Origin: Spirochaetota bacterium
GTDB lineage: Bacteria > Spirochaetota > UBA4802 > UB4802
Reading direction: 5' to 3'
DNA: 16,565 bases
Assembly (NCBI GenBank): GCA_029548025.1
Contig: JAKPOE010000257.1
Coordinates: 1-16,565, forward strand
Each line of letters opens with the position of its first letter. Positions within the stretch are counted from its first letter, which is position 1. The notes under the pieces are model-generated. The model was not told the DNA's origin. It saw nothing but the letters and a program-made list of their open reading frames with translations, and made no database searches. Below, piece after piece: positions 1-7,546 of this stretch. The position numbers and the translations under genes were made by a program.

Positions 1-231
1 TGTTGCAATAAAATAACGACTGGTGTTGTCATTGTGCAGCAAAAGTACCAATTCCACAAAAGGCAACAAATTGCTATGTTTTTGCGAGCATTCTAAAACA
101 ATAGTGGTTATGTTAAAATCAGGCGATTGCGGTTGTGATGGGATGAGTGACTTCTGAACAGGTTTACTGCAACAGTATAACGATACAAATAAAAATAATG
201 CTATTAATATAGTAATCTTACAATTTTTCAC
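1..231 (-). CDS. Lipoprotein, N-terminal part (gene cut by left window edge)
   Basis: Reading the minus strand from a GTG at 231-229 gives 77 open codons up to the window edge. The product starts MKNCKITILIALFLFVSLYCC and continues with a Ser/Pro/Gln-rich stretch. This is a textbook lipoprotein signal: Lys residues at 2 and 5, a hydrophobic core of about 14 residues, then cysteines at 20 and 21 with the relaxed lipobox L-Y-C-C. Codons upstream remain open to an ATG at 279-277. A promoter-like pair at 288-317 would place the transcript start near 281, so the ATG would have almost no leader and GTG 231 is the better choice. No Shine-Dalgarno is evident for either start. The mature domain is too short here to assign a function. 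The likely location is a membrane surface, anchored by lipid. Confidence 0.6.
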   Translation of the reverse strand, partial: MKNCKITILIALFLFVSLYCCSKPVQKSLIPSQPQSPDFNITTIVLECSQKHSNLLPFVELVLLLHNDNTSRYFIAT

Positions 232-287
232 ATATACAGCTATTAAATAAAACAAAGTATCAAATTCCTTATTATGCATGGTGTACT

Positions 288-317
288 ATTAAAGAGCATA
301 TTTTTATGTATTGTCAA
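288..317 (-). promoter_or_regulatory. Putative sigma-70-type promoter for the left-edge lipoprotein
   Basis: On the minus strand a perfect TTGACA (317-312) is followed, after 18 nt, by TTTAAT (293-288), which matches TATAAT at five of six positions. Initiation near 281 would give a leader of about 50 nt before the GTG start at 231. It is divergent from the rpsU promoter. Confidence 0.5.
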
Positions 318-375
318 CCGTTTTCATGAATATTTGTTAAAACTAATGGCAAAAGGAGAGATATAATTTTTTATG

Positions 376-405
376 TTGACAAAAGTACAGTATTTTCAGT
401 AATGT
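376..405 (+). promoter_or_regulatory. Putative promoter of rpsU
   Basis: A perfect TTGACA (376-381) is followed after 18 nt by TAATGT (400-405), a weaker -10 hexamer. It lies about 75 nt upstream of the rpsU start, leaving an AT-rich leader. A second AT-rich stretch, TACAATATAAT at about 420-430, could also serve as a -10 but has no clear -35. Confidence 0.4.
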
Positions 406-479
406 AAACGTGATAGAGCTACAATATAATAATTACATTAAAATAATGTAAAACAATTAAGAAGGGATGTGATTACAAT

Positions 480-746
480 ATGCCAGTACCTTTAGAAGTT
501 GAGGTAGGAGATGGCGATCTTGAGCGTGCATTTAAAAATCTGAAAAAACGAATGGCATTTGAAGGGATTTTTAAAGAGCTTAAACGCAGGCGTTATTACG
601 AAAAGCCAAGCGAAGAAAAGAAGCGCAAAAAGGAAGAAGCAGAACGGCGGCGCCTGAAAAAAGTCAGAAGATTCGAAACTCAATCAAAGCAACGCAGGTT
701 TGTTGCAAAACCTTCTGGCAGGGGTGGTTCATCACAGGACGAATAG
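480..746 (+). CDS. rpsU: 30S ribosomal protein bS21
   Basis: The product is 88 residues and very basic, matching small-subunit protein bS21, which sits near the anti-Shine-Dalgarno end of 16S rRNA and helps in initiation. The family core is clear: the acidic start with LERAFKNLKKRM (residues 14-25), then GIFKELKRRRYYEKPSEEKKRKK with the diagnostic RRRYYEKPS motif near residues 36-44. At 88 residues it is longer than the roughly 70-residue E. coli protein; the extra length is a charged tail ending GRGGSSQDE. The start is ATG 480. The nearest purine-rich Shine-Dalgarno candidate, GAAGGG (461-466), is 13 nt away, which is long. The gene is monocistronic: it has its own promoter-like sequence and a strong terminator directly downstream. 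Confidence 0.93.
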   Translation: MPVPLEVEVGDGDLERAFKNLKKRMAFEGIFKELKRRRYYEKPSEEKKRKKEEAERRRLKKVRRFETQSKQRRFVAKPSGRGGSSQDE

Positions 747-774
747 TTTTAACTGTGATAATGAAAACAACAGG

Positions 775-801
775 AAAATCCGGCATTCAGCCGGATTTTT
801 T
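775..801 (+). terminator. Intrinsic terminator of rpsU
   Basis: Stem AAAATCCGGC (775-784), loop ATTCA (785-789) and stem GCCGGATTTT (790-799) pair over 10 bp and run into a T tract ending at 801. It lies about 28 nt after the rpsU stop, in the correct orientation. Confidence 0.9.
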
Positions 802-1056
802 ATTTATTGAGTCTTTATCATACGTGGTACCTTTCCATAAAATAGTGTGAGCATATATCCGTTAAAAATTAATGAAGCGTGCGACATGATAGGCGGATGG
901 ATAAAGTCAACAAATAATGAATAAATATTATATGTACATAATGACAAACAAATCTAATTTTGATGTATTAGATTTCTGCATTTGCAGTAATGACAAAAAC
1001 TTTACAGAAACAGCAGTTTTTTCAAAGGTGAGTAAAGAGTTTAACATGCTGCTTGC
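802..1056. other. Gene-less stretch with small palindromes
   Basis: No supported gene was seen here on either strand. Two adjacent hairpin-forming sequences stand out: AAATCTAAT (950-958) pairs perfectly with ATTAGATTT (967-975) across an 8-nt loop, followed at once by CTGCA-TT-TGCAG (976-987). The 10-mer TAATGACAAA occurs directly on both sides, at 939-948 and 988-997. No T tract follows, so these do not look like terminators. Confidence 0.5.
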
Positions 1057-1200
1057 ATAATAACGTATCCAGCGTATATGACGTTTTCACCGTAGCGATA
1101 ACGGAGGTGAAAATGTGCCGTAGCGCCCGTCTTCATATTTTTGGCGCGGAGGCCGAGAAGCGCAGCGACGATGCGCATAAGCGTTGTTTTCGGCTGTTGC
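1057..1200. repeat. GC-rich patch, probable inserted repeat element with ORF-like start
   Basis: Positions 1114-1200 are about 59% G+C by hand count, in surroundings that are clearly AT-rich. A strong Shine-Dalgarno GGAGG (1103-1107) sits 5 nt before ATG 1113. The frame runs to 1277 and encodes MCRSARLHIFGAEAEKR and onward, but beyond about 1200 it merely reads antisense through the antitoxin remnant, so it is doubtful as a protein. TTTTCACC (1084-1091) is perfectly complementary to GGTGAAAA (1106-1113), which would hide that ribosome site and start. The phrase has the feel of a dispersed intergenic repeat seen in other genomes; that is recollection, not a search result. The boundaries are approximate. 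Confidence 0.4.
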
Positions 1201-1251
1201 ATTTATTTCACAATCCAGTTTATCTGTTATTGAACCGAATAAATCAAAATA

Positions 1252-1389
1252 TCATTGTGGATAATCTTCTTTTATGACCTTTTTAATATTTTTACCTATC
1301 CATTTCGAGATTGAAATTCGTTCTTTGGCTGCAGCCTTTTCTATCTTCGCATGAGTATCTTTGTCGATATATAATGATATTTGTGGCAT
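1252..1389 (-). pseudogene. Ribbon-helix-helix antitoxin-like gene, truncated by in-frame TGA
   Basis: On the minus strand, ATG 1389-1387 opens a 45-codon frame starting MPQISLYIDKDTHAKIEKAA and ending in WIGKNIKKVIKEDYPQ. This has the MetJ/Arc/CopG ribbon-helix-helix layout: a short beta strand (QISLYI), helix A (DTHAKIEKAAAKE), the turn ISISKW, and helix B. Such proteins are usually DNA-binding antitoxins that repress their own operon and neutralise a toxin, often of PIN type, through a C-terminal tail. The TGA at 1254-1252 is in frame, and the next codons read YFDLFGSITDKLD, which resembles the conserved tail of this antitoxin type, so the stop looks like a mutation. The frame then enters the GC-rich patch. 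No toxin gene follows. AGGGG (1399-1395) upstream could serve as a Shine-Dalgarno. The short form may still bind DNA. Confidence 0.6.
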
Positions 1390-1408
1390 AGGAAACCCCT
1401 ATGACAAC

Positions 1409-1424
1409 GATAATAGGATAATAG
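1409..1424. promoter_or_regulatory. Tandem octamer, candidate operator of the antitoxin-like gene
   Basis: GATAATAG occurs twice with no spacer (1409-1416 and 1417-1424), starting 20 bp upstream of the antitoxin-like ATG at 1389. Ribbon-helix-helix repressors commonly bind tandem short sites at their own promoters. The functional link is inference. Confidence 0.3.
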
Positions 1425-1500
1425 ATAAAAGTTAAGTATATTAGCTATAGTAATATTTTTTCATGCACCAATATATTTGTCGCTAATATGAAAAAAAATA

Positions 1501-1529
1501 TTGTAATATTGTAATATATAAAATAATAT
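1501..1529 (+). promoter_or_regulatory. Possible icmF promoter
   Basis: TTGTAA (1501-1506) and TAATAT (1524-1529) are separated by 17 nt in a very AT-rich stretch ahead of icmF. Both hexamers are imperfect, and several alternatives exist in the same stretch. No cobalamin riboswitch-like structure was recognised in the short leader. Confidence 0.3.
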
Positions 1530-1561
1530 GACCAAAAAATAGATAGGGGGGTTGATGTTAT

Positions 1562-4500
1562 ATGTTACATGCGAGTACTGTTCAAAAGTATATTCCAAAA
1601 AATCATATCCGGATAGTCACCGCAGCATCATTATTTGATGGGCATGATGCAGCCATTAACATTATGCGCCGCATCATGATTAGCACCGGTGCTGAGGTTA
1701 TTCATTTAGGGCATAACCGTTCAGTAGATGAAATAGTAAAAAGTGCAATTGAGGAGGATGTACAGGCTATAGCGATTACCTCATATCAGGGTGGTCATGT
1801 GGAATTTCTTAAATATATGTATGATCTATTGAAAAATCGCAATGCCGATTCCATAAAAATTTTTGCTGGAGGTGGTGGAACGATATTACCGGATGAAATA
1901 AAGGATCTTGAAGCGTATGGTATTGCTAAGATATATTCGCCCGACGATGGAAGAGCAATGGGTTTACAGGGCATGATTAATGATCTTTTATCAAAATGTG
2001 ATTATCCTGAAGGTAATATTGATTCCATTCCAATAGATGATATAAAAAATATGGACATCAGGGCAATAGCCCGTGCTATATCGGCATGTGAAAATTTCAG
2101 GGAAAATATCAAGAATGATTTATTGACTGTAAAGAAATTAATAAAAGAAAATGACACGCCTGTGTTAGGTATCACCGGAACGGGTGGTTCAGGTAAGTCT
2201 TCGCTTGTTGATGAGATAGTACTGCGGTTTTTGCAGTCAAATCCCCAAAAAACAATTGCTATAGTATCAGTTGATCCCACACGACAAAAAACAGGTGGTG
2301 CCTTATTGGGCGACCGCATACGGATGAATGCCATCAACCATGCCAATATCTATATGAGGTCACTGGCTACTCGAGGCTCAAAGTCTTCTGTGTCTCACTA
2401 TATTCAGGATGCGATAGATATTTTAAAGTTAGCCGGTTTTGATGTCATTATGCTTGAAACCTCTGGAATTGGGCAGGCGCAGACAGATGTTCTGGATTAT
2501 TGTAATTGTTCAATTTATGTCATGACCCCTGAATATGGAGCTGCTACACAATTGGAAAAAATTGATATGCTGGACTATGCCGACATAGTAGTTATAAATA
2601 AATTTGATAAATCAGGAGCACTTGATGCGTTGCATGATGTAAAAAAACAGATGCAGCGCAATAAAGAAGCTTTTGATATGCCGCTTGAGCAGATGCCGGT
2701 ATTTGGAACTATTGCCAGTCAGTTTAACGATGATGGTGTCAATAAATTTTTTAATTATCTCATTGAAAAATTAAATGAAAAATTGAATGAAAAAGGTGGA
2801 AAAAAATTTGCTGCGTATGTTGCCGAAAAACAAAAGAAGGATATAGTATATATTGTACCGCCTGAAAGAACCAGATATCTTTCTGAAATAGCAGAAACAA
2901 TAAAAAAATATAATAATAACACTCTGGAAGAATCAAAAAAAGCCCTTTATCTTTATAGCATAAAAAAATGTATTGAATATTACAAACAAAGTAAGAGTGA
3001 ACATTCAGTAATTGATGAACTTAATAAAAAGTATCATGAGGTATATGGATCACTTAGCGCTGACAGCAAAACAATTTTAAAAACATGGGAGGATAAGAAA
3101 AAAAATTATCAGGGTGAATATTATACATATCATGTACGAAATAAAGAAATAAAAGTAAAAGCATATACCGAATCATTGGCACATACAAAAATCCCCAAAG
3201 TTAGTGTCCCAAAATTTGAGAACTGGGGCGATATCATTACATGGAATATGCAGGAAAATTTTCCTGGCGAATTCCCCTATACCGCCGGCGTATATCCTTT
3301 TAAACGTGAAGATGAAAATCCTACCCGTATGTTTGCAGGTGAAGGCATAGCAGAAAAAACAAATAAACGTTTTCATTATCTTTCATATAATATGCCTGCT
3401 GTGCGTCTATCAACTGCTTTTGATTCTGTTACATTGTATGGTTATAATCCAGATAGGCGACCTGACATTTATGGAAAGATTGGCAATTCAGGTGTTTCTA
3501 TATCAACTATTGATGATGTAAAAAGGTTATATTCAGGATTTAAGCTTACTGATCCCAGCACATCAGTTTCAATGACCATCAATGGTCCTGCTCCAATAAT
3601 GGCAGCTTACTTTTTTAATGCAGCTATTGATCAAGAATGTGAAGTATATATACAGCAAAATGGTTTAACTGAAGAGGTAAAAAAGAAGATTGAAGCATTG
3701 TATAATGAAAGAAATGCTAAAAAGCCTGAATATAGAGCAGAGCAGCTGCCGGACGGGCATAATGGGCTGGGTCTGCTACTGCTTGGTATTAGTGGTGATA
3801 TGGTTTTACCTCAGGAGATATACAACAATATTAAGGCACAAACGTTGCGAAAGGTTAGGGGCACTGTGCAGGCAGATATATTGAAAGAGGAACAGGCTCA
3901 GAATACATGTATTTTTTCAATTGATTTTGCATTGAAACTGATGGGGGATATGCAGGAATATTTTATAAAGCATACCATTAATAATTTTTACTCGGTGTCT
4001 ATTTCAGGATATCACATCGCTGAAGCTGGTGCAAATCCTGTTACGCAACTGGCTTTTACGTTAGCTAATGGATTTACCTATGTTGAATACTATCTGGCAC
4101 GAGGGCTTGCCATTAATGATTTTGCTCCCAATTTGTCATTTTTCTTTTCAAATGGACTTGATCCTGAATATTCTGTTATAGGACGGGTTGCGCGCAGGAT
4201 ATGGGCAAAGGCAATGAAATATAAGTATGGTGGTAATGAACGTTCACAGATGCTTAAATATCATATACAAACTTCGGGGAGATCGCTTCATTCACAGGAG
4301 ATTGAATTTAACGATATACGTACCACCCTTCAGGCTTTGTATGCCATTTATGATAATTGTAATTCTTTGCATACCAATTCATATGATGAAGCAATAACCA
4401 CGCCTACGGAAGAATCGGTGCGCCGGGCATTAGCAATACAGATGATTATTAACCAGGAATATGGACTGGCAAAAAATCAGAACCCACTGCAGGGAGCATT

Positions 4501-4957
4501 CATCATAGAAGAGTTGACTGATCTGGTGGAGGAGGCTGTTATTGCTGAGTTTAACAATATCAGTATACGCGGTGGCGTTTTAGGAGCCATGGAAACCATG
4601 TATCAGCGCAATAAAATTCAGGAAGAATCACTTTACTATGAAAATAAAAAAATGACCGGTGAATTGCCCATTATAGGAGTAAACACCTTTCTTTCAAAGG
4701 ATGGCTCACCCATACAGATTCCCAATGAGGTTGTACGAGCAACGCCGGAAGAAAAAGATGTACAGCTTGAATCATTAGCGCAATTTCACAGGGTATGGAA
4801 GCCGGAAGCCGATATAGCCTTACAAAAATTAAAACAAATAGTAAAACAACATGAAAATGTGTTTGAAACATTAATGGATGTTGCTCAATATTGCTCTTTA
4901 GGACAGCTAACTGATGCACTCTACAGCGTTGGTGGTATGTATAGAAGAAGCATGTAA
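1562..4957 (+). CDS. icmF: Isobutyryl-CoA mutase fused (IcmF): B12-dependent acyl-CoA mutase with built-in G-protein chaperone
   Basis: This 1131-residue protein carries all three parts of IcmF. The N-terminal cobalamin domain has the DxH motif D26-G-H28-D29 and the Gly-rich run near residues 102-106. The MeaB-like GTPase has its P-loop at 206-213 (GTGGSGKS), ETSGIGQ at 299-305 and the guanine-specificity motif NKFD at 346-349. A linker follows, then the TIM-barrel mutase domain from about residue 540, with YPFKRE and PTRMFAGEG near 578-595 and HIQTSGRSL later. IcmF interconverts isobutyryl-CoA and n-butyryl-CoA using adenosylcobalamin, and the G domain gates cofactor loading. In classical methylmalonyl-CoA mutase the substrate carboxylate is held by a Tyr and an Arg. 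Here the equivalents appear to be F580 and Q780 (in AQNT), as in isobutyryl-type enzymes. Start: ATG 1562 with a G-rich Shine-Dalgarno at 1546-1551, 10 nt upstream. It is the first gene of an operon with rarA and pyrE. Confidence 0.95.
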   Translation: MLHASTVQKYIPKNHIRIVTAASLFDGHDAAINIMRRIMISTGAEVIHLGHNRSVDEIVKSAIEEDVQAIAITSYQGGHVEFLKYMYDLLKNRNADSIKIFAGGGGTILPDEIKDLEAYGIAKIYSPDDGRAMGLQGMINDLLSKCDYPEGNIDSIPIDDIKNMDIRAIARAISACENFRENIKNDLLTVKKLIKENDTPVLGITGTGGSGKSSLVDEIVLRFLQSNPQKTIAIVSVDPTRQKTGGALLGDRIRMNAINHANIYMRSLATRGSKSSVSHYIQDAIDILKLAGFDVIMLETSGIGQAQTDVLDYCNCSIYVMTPEYGAATQLEKIDMLDYADIVVINKFDKSGALDALHDVKKQMQRNKEAFDMPLEQMPVFGTIASQFNDDGVNKFFNYLIEKLNEKLNEKGGKKFAAYVAEKQKKDIVYIVPPERTRYLSEIAETIKKYNNNTLEESKKALYLYSIKKCIEYYKQSKSEHSVIDELNKKYHEVYGSLSADSKTILKTWEDKKKNYQGEYYTYHVRNKEIKVKAYTESLAHTKIPKVSVPKFENWGDIITWNMQENFPGEFPYTAGVYPFKREDENPTRMFAGEGIAEKTNKRFHYLSYNMPAVRLSTAFDSVTLYGYNPDRRPDIYGKIGNSGVSISTIDDVKRLYSGFKLTDPSTSVSMTINGPAPIMAAYFFNAAIDQECEVYIQQNGLTEEVKKKIEALYNERNAKKPEYRAEQLPDGHNGLGLLLLGISGDMVLPQEIYNNIKAQTLRKVRGTVQADILKEEQAQNTCIFSIDFALKLMGDMQEYFIKHTINNFYSVSISGYHIAEAGANPVTQLAFTLANGFTYVEYYLARGLAINDFAPNLSFFFSNGLDPEYSVIGRVARRIWAKAMKYKYGGNERSQMLKYHIQTSGRSLHSQEIEFNDIRTTLQALYAIYDNCNSLHTNSYDEAITTPTEESVRRALAIQMIINQEYGLAKNQNPLQGAFIIEELTDLVEEAVIAEFNNISIRGGVLGAMETMYQRNKIQEESLYYENKKMTGELPIIGVNTFLSKDGSPIQIPNEVVRATPEEKDVQLESLAQFHRVWKPEADIALQKLKQIVKQHENVFETLMDVAQYCSLGQLTDALYSVGGMYRRSM

Positions 4958-4959
4958 TA

Positions 4960-6258
4960 ATGAATCTATTTAACAAAGACACCTATGTTCCCTTAGCCGA
5001 ACGGATGCGCCCGCAAACAATTGAGGAATTTGTTGGTCAGAGGCACCTGCTTTCAAAAGGCAAACTGTTGTATTCTGTCTTTGATCAGAAGAAAGCTCTG
5101 TCGATTATCCTGTGGGGTGACCCGGGAACGGGAAAAACTACATTGGCAAGGCTTATTGCGCATACATGCCAAATGGATTCGTATTTTATAAGCGCTATTT
5201 CGGCAGGCGTTGCTGATGTGCGCAAGGTTATAGAAAAAGGAAGGGATAACCGTTCACGGGGCATCCAAACATTGCTTTTTATTGATGAGATTCACCGCTT
5301 CAACAAAGCGCAACAGGATGCAGTGCTTGGTGCTGTTGAAAGTGGTGATATCGTTTTAATAGGAGCAACCACTGAAAATCCTTCGTTCAGCATTATTTCG
5401 CCGTTATTGTCGCGAACCCGTGTTTTACGGCTGTATCCTTTGCAGGAGGACGATATAAGGGTGATAGTTACCCGGGCATTGACTCATGATCAGGAACTAT
5501 CGCACAAAAATATAAGTATACCTGATGAAGCACTGGACAGTATATCACAACTGGCAATGGGTGATGCGCGGCGAGCATTGAACATACTTGAAGCAGCGGT
5601 ATTTTTAAACGGTGAGGGGGAACTCAATAAAGAGATTATACTGGAGGCATACCGGGAGCAGAGCATTGCTTATGATAAAAGCGGTGATAAACATTATGAT
5701 ACGATATCAGCATTTATAAAATCATTGCGAGGCTCTGACCCCAATGCAGCTATCTATTATTTAGCACGGATGCTTGTTGCCGGTGAAGAACCCGAATTTA
5801 TTGCACGCCGAATGGTAATATTTGCTTCGGAGGATATTGGCAATGCGTATCCACTTGCATTAACGGTGGCAACCTCAGGGATGATTGCGGTAAAGAATAT
5901 AGGACTGCCCGAGTGTGAGATAATACTGGCACATATGGCAACTTTTCTGGCATCGTGTCCCAAAAGCAATGCATCGTATATGGCACTGCTCAACGCAAAG
6001 GAGGTTGTGCAGCAGGGTATTCACGAGATACCGCTGTATTTACGAAATGCTCCCACCAAACTTATGCAGCAGTTTGGCTATGCTCAAGGGTATAAGTATC
6101 CCCATGAGTATCCCGGCCATTTTGTTGACGAACAATATTTGCCCGATGCAATAAAAGAATTGATTTTTTACACGCCATCGTTAGAAGGTAACGAAAAAAA
6201 CATCAGGGAAAGATTAAAAAAGCTGTGGCCAAAAAAATACAAGGAGAACAACCATTGA
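4960..6258 (+). CDS. rarA: Replication-associated recombination protein A (RarA/MgsA), AAA+ ATPase
   Basis: The 432-residue product matches bacterial RarA (MgsA, the Mgs1/WRNIP1 family), a tetrameric clamp-loader-like AAA+ ATPase that acts at stalled replication forks. It opens with the family hallmark PLAERMRPQTIEEFVGQ (residues 11-27). Walker A is GDPGTGKT (53-60), Walker B LLFIDE (105-110) followed by IHRFNKAQQD, and sensor 1 lies in GATTEN (135-140). The later GDARRALNIL segment carries the sensor-2 arginine region, and the C-terminal half has the oligomerisation features SEDIGNAYP and KYPHEYPGHFV. Length is normal for the family. Start ATG 4960 lies 2 nt after the icmF stop (TAATAATG), so translation is probably coupled; the only ribosome-site candidate is a weak purine run inside the end of icmF. 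Confidence 0.95.
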   Translation: MNLFNKDTYVPLAERMRPQTIEEFVGQRHLLSKGKLLYSVFDQKKALSIILWGDPGTGKTTLARLIAHTCQMDSYFISAISAGVADVRKVIEKGRDNRSRGIQTLLFIDEIHRFNKAQQDAVLGAVESGDIVLIGATTENPSFSIISPLLSRTRVLRLYPLQEDDIRVIVTRALTHDQELSHKNISIPDEALDSISQLAMGDARRALNILEAAVFLNGEGELNKEIILEAYREQSIAYDKSGDKHYDTISAFIKSLRGSDPNAAIYYLARMLVAGEEPEFIARRMVIFASEDIGNAYPLALTVATSGMIAVKNIGLPECEIILAHMATFLASCPKSNASYMALLNAKEVVQQGIHEIPLYLRNAPTKLMQQFGYAQGYKYPHEYPGHFVDEQYLPDAIKELIFYTPSLEGNEKNIRERLKKLWPKKYKENNH

Positions 6259-6818
6259 CCAATAAAGAACGGCTATTTGAAATACTCTATCAAAAATCAT
6301 TTATGTACAGGGACAACCCGCCATTTACCCTTGTTTCGGGGAAACAGAGCCCATACTATTTTGATTGCAAGGCTACCACGTTATATCCTGAAGGATGCAT
6401 CCTGACGGGTAAATGTATGTATGCATTAATACAGGATATACCTGCTGATGCCATTGGCGGATTAACATTGGGAGCCGACCCTATTTCGTTGTCAACTGCA
6501 ATGGAAGCATACTTGCAGGGCAGGATACTTTACCCGTTGATAGTGCGCAAAGAACCAAAAAAGCACGGTACACAGAAATGGATTGAAGGGGATATCACCA
6601 GGGTAAAAAATGTCATAGCTATTGATGATGTCATTACTACCGGCGGATCAACTATCACCGCAATAGAAAGGCTTACTGAATCGGGCTTACAGGTGGTTGC
6701 TGCAGCGGTCATTATAGACAGGGAGGAAGGCGGCAGAGAAGCTATTGAGGAAAAAGGTATTACCGTATATTCTCTCTTTACCCGCAGTGATTTTGATAAA
6801 AAAAGGTTATCACACTAA
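6255..6818 (+). CDS. pyrE: Orotate phosphoribosyltransferase
   Basis: PyrE joins orotate to PRPP to make OMP, the fifth step of de novo pyrimidine synthesis, in the cytoplasm. With the start chosen here the protein is 187 residues. It shows the type I PRTase PRPP-binding loop VIAIDDVITTGGST (120-133, with the paired acidic residues D124 and D125), the flexible catalytic loop RKEPKKHG (98-105) and the family's LVSGKQSPYYFDCK near 26-39. The frame is open from an ATG at 6225. However, TTG 6255 has a perfect AAGGAG at 6241-6246, 8 nt upstream, and overlaps the rarA stop as TTGA, so TTG is the better start. It is the last gene of the operon with icmF and rarA. Confidence 0.93.
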   Translation: MTNKERLFEILYQKSFMYRDNPPFTLVSGKQSPYYFDCKATTLYPEGCILTGKCMYALIQDIPADAIGGLTLGADPISLSTAMEAYLQGRILYPLIVRKEPKKHGTQKWIEGDITRVKNVIAIDDVITTGGSTITAIERLTESGLQVVAAAVIIDREEGGREAIEEKGITVYSLFTRSDFDKKRLSH

Positions 6819-6828
6819 GCAATATACA

Positions 6829-6866
6829 CTATGGCCATGGCGATTGTTTCATCGCCATAGCCATAG
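6829..6866. terminator. Large hairpin between convergent pyrE and outer-membrane gene
   Basis: CTATGGCCATGGCGAT (6829-6844) pairs with ATCGCCATAGCCATAG (6851-6866) across a 6-nt loop, with a single mismatch. It lies between two genes that end towards each other, where a shared terminator is expected. Neither strand has a T tract next to it, so this is not a classic intrinsic terminator. It may instead protect mRNA 3' ends or act with Rho. Confidence 0.45.
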
Positions 6867-6878
6867 AATTATCATCAT

Positions 6879-7397
6879 CTAAAAATAATACATCAACCCA
6901 ACGTTAAATTTTACTATCGTTGTATCCCTGTCGGCTATATCATGCCATAGATAGCGCAGTTCAACCAGTAATGTCCATGGACCGGTCAAATTAAATTCAA
7001 CACCGGCAAAGCCTTCTATACCGGCATCAGAATCCTCATCTATGGTAGAATTACTGTCAAAATCATAGTAATTTAAAGCAGGTCCAAATCCTAAATATGG
7101 CGAAATTTGCTTTTTGCCCATGAAGAACCAGTACCAATCAATATGAATGCCATAAACATCAACATCGCCATCACCTTCATCTGGTTCAAGTGATAGATAA
7201 TCAAGCCCTGGCCTGAACTGCAATGTGTCGAATAAAAATTTACCTAAATCAAAATATACACCAATATTCCATGTGTCATCAAACCAGTCAGAGTAATCAT
7301 CATACATCTTTGAATAGCCACCTTTGACACCAATACCCGCAGCAAAAACCGTTGAAGCAGTAAATACTATGAGTACCACTAATAAAAACCTTTTCAT
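6879..7397 (-). CDS. Small outer-membrane beta-barrel protein
   Basis: The 172-residue product begins with a clear signal peptide, MKRFLLVVLIVFTASTVFA, with probable cleavage after A19 before AGIGVKGGY. The mature part consists of alternating short amphipathic strands rich in Tyr, Trp, Gly and Asp (KGGYSKMYDDY, WNIGVYFDLGK, QFRPGLDYLSL, GIHIDWYWFF, ISPYLGFGPALNYY, GIEGFAGVEFNL, WTLLVELRYLWHD, KFNVGLMYYF). It ends in the terminal aromatic residue typical of barrels inserted by BamA. The architecture is like the OmpA/OmpX/opacity type of eight-stranded barrel; no specific ligand can be named. Start ATG 7397 has a near-perfect Shine-Dalgarno, AAGGAGG (7409-7403), 5 nt upstream. It is transcribed alone, convergent with pyrE. 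Confidence 0.8.
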   Translation of the reverse strand: MKRFLLVVLIVFTASTVFAAGIGVKGGYSKMYDDYSDWFDDTWNIGVYFDLGKFLFDTLQFRPGLDYLSLEPDEGDGDVDVYGIHIDWYWFFMGKKQISPYLGFGPALNYYDFDSNSTIDEDSDAGIEGFAGVEFNLTGPWTLLVELRYLWHDIADRDTTIVKFNVGLMYYF

Positions 7398-7414
7398 ACA
7401 AACCTCCTTAGAGA

Positions 7415-7420
7415 ATTATA
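7415..7420 (-). promoter_or_regulatory. Possible -10 element for the outer-membrane protein gene
   Basis: A perfect TATAAT on the minus strand lies just upstream of the Shine-Dalgarno at 7409-7403. No good -35 is found at the right distance, so the call is tentative. Confidence 0.25.
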
Positions 7421-7502
7421 ATGATATAAAACCAATAATGTGAAGATTCTTTATTTAAATCAAGTAAAATATTTTATAGTCAATGGTTTTGCTTTCTATA
7501 AT

Positions 7503-7538
7503 AAAAAAACGTTCATTGTCCGTCGCGGCTATTGAACG
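7503..7538 (-). terminator. Intrinsic terminator of the TPR/lipoprotein transcript
   Basis: On the minus strand, CGTTCA (7538-7533) and TGAACG (7515-7510) form the outer stem, with CCG/CGG pairing possible inside. A run of seven T residues (7509-7503) follows. It begins 8 nt after the TPR gene's stop. Confidence 0.7.
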
Positions 7539-7546
7539 CTATTATG

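Noticed and set aside
467..472. Start-stop minimal upstream frame ATGTGA in the rpsU leader
   Set aside because: The purine-rich ribosome-site candidate abuts the ATG directly, so initiation there is unlikely; it is probably chance.
1053..1277. Plus-strand 74-codon frame as a protein gene
   Set aside because: Its first part lies in the GC-rich repeat-like patch and its last part reads antisense through the antitoxin remnant; the product has no coherent domain.
1440..1561. Cobalamin riboswitch ahead of the B12-dependent icmF
   Set aside because: The leader is short and very AT-rich, and no B12-box-like motif or extended pairing was recognised.
2002..2346. Minus-strand 114-codon frame inside icmF
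   Set aside because: It is antisense to the intact G-protein domain and shows no signal of its own, so it is a shadow frame.
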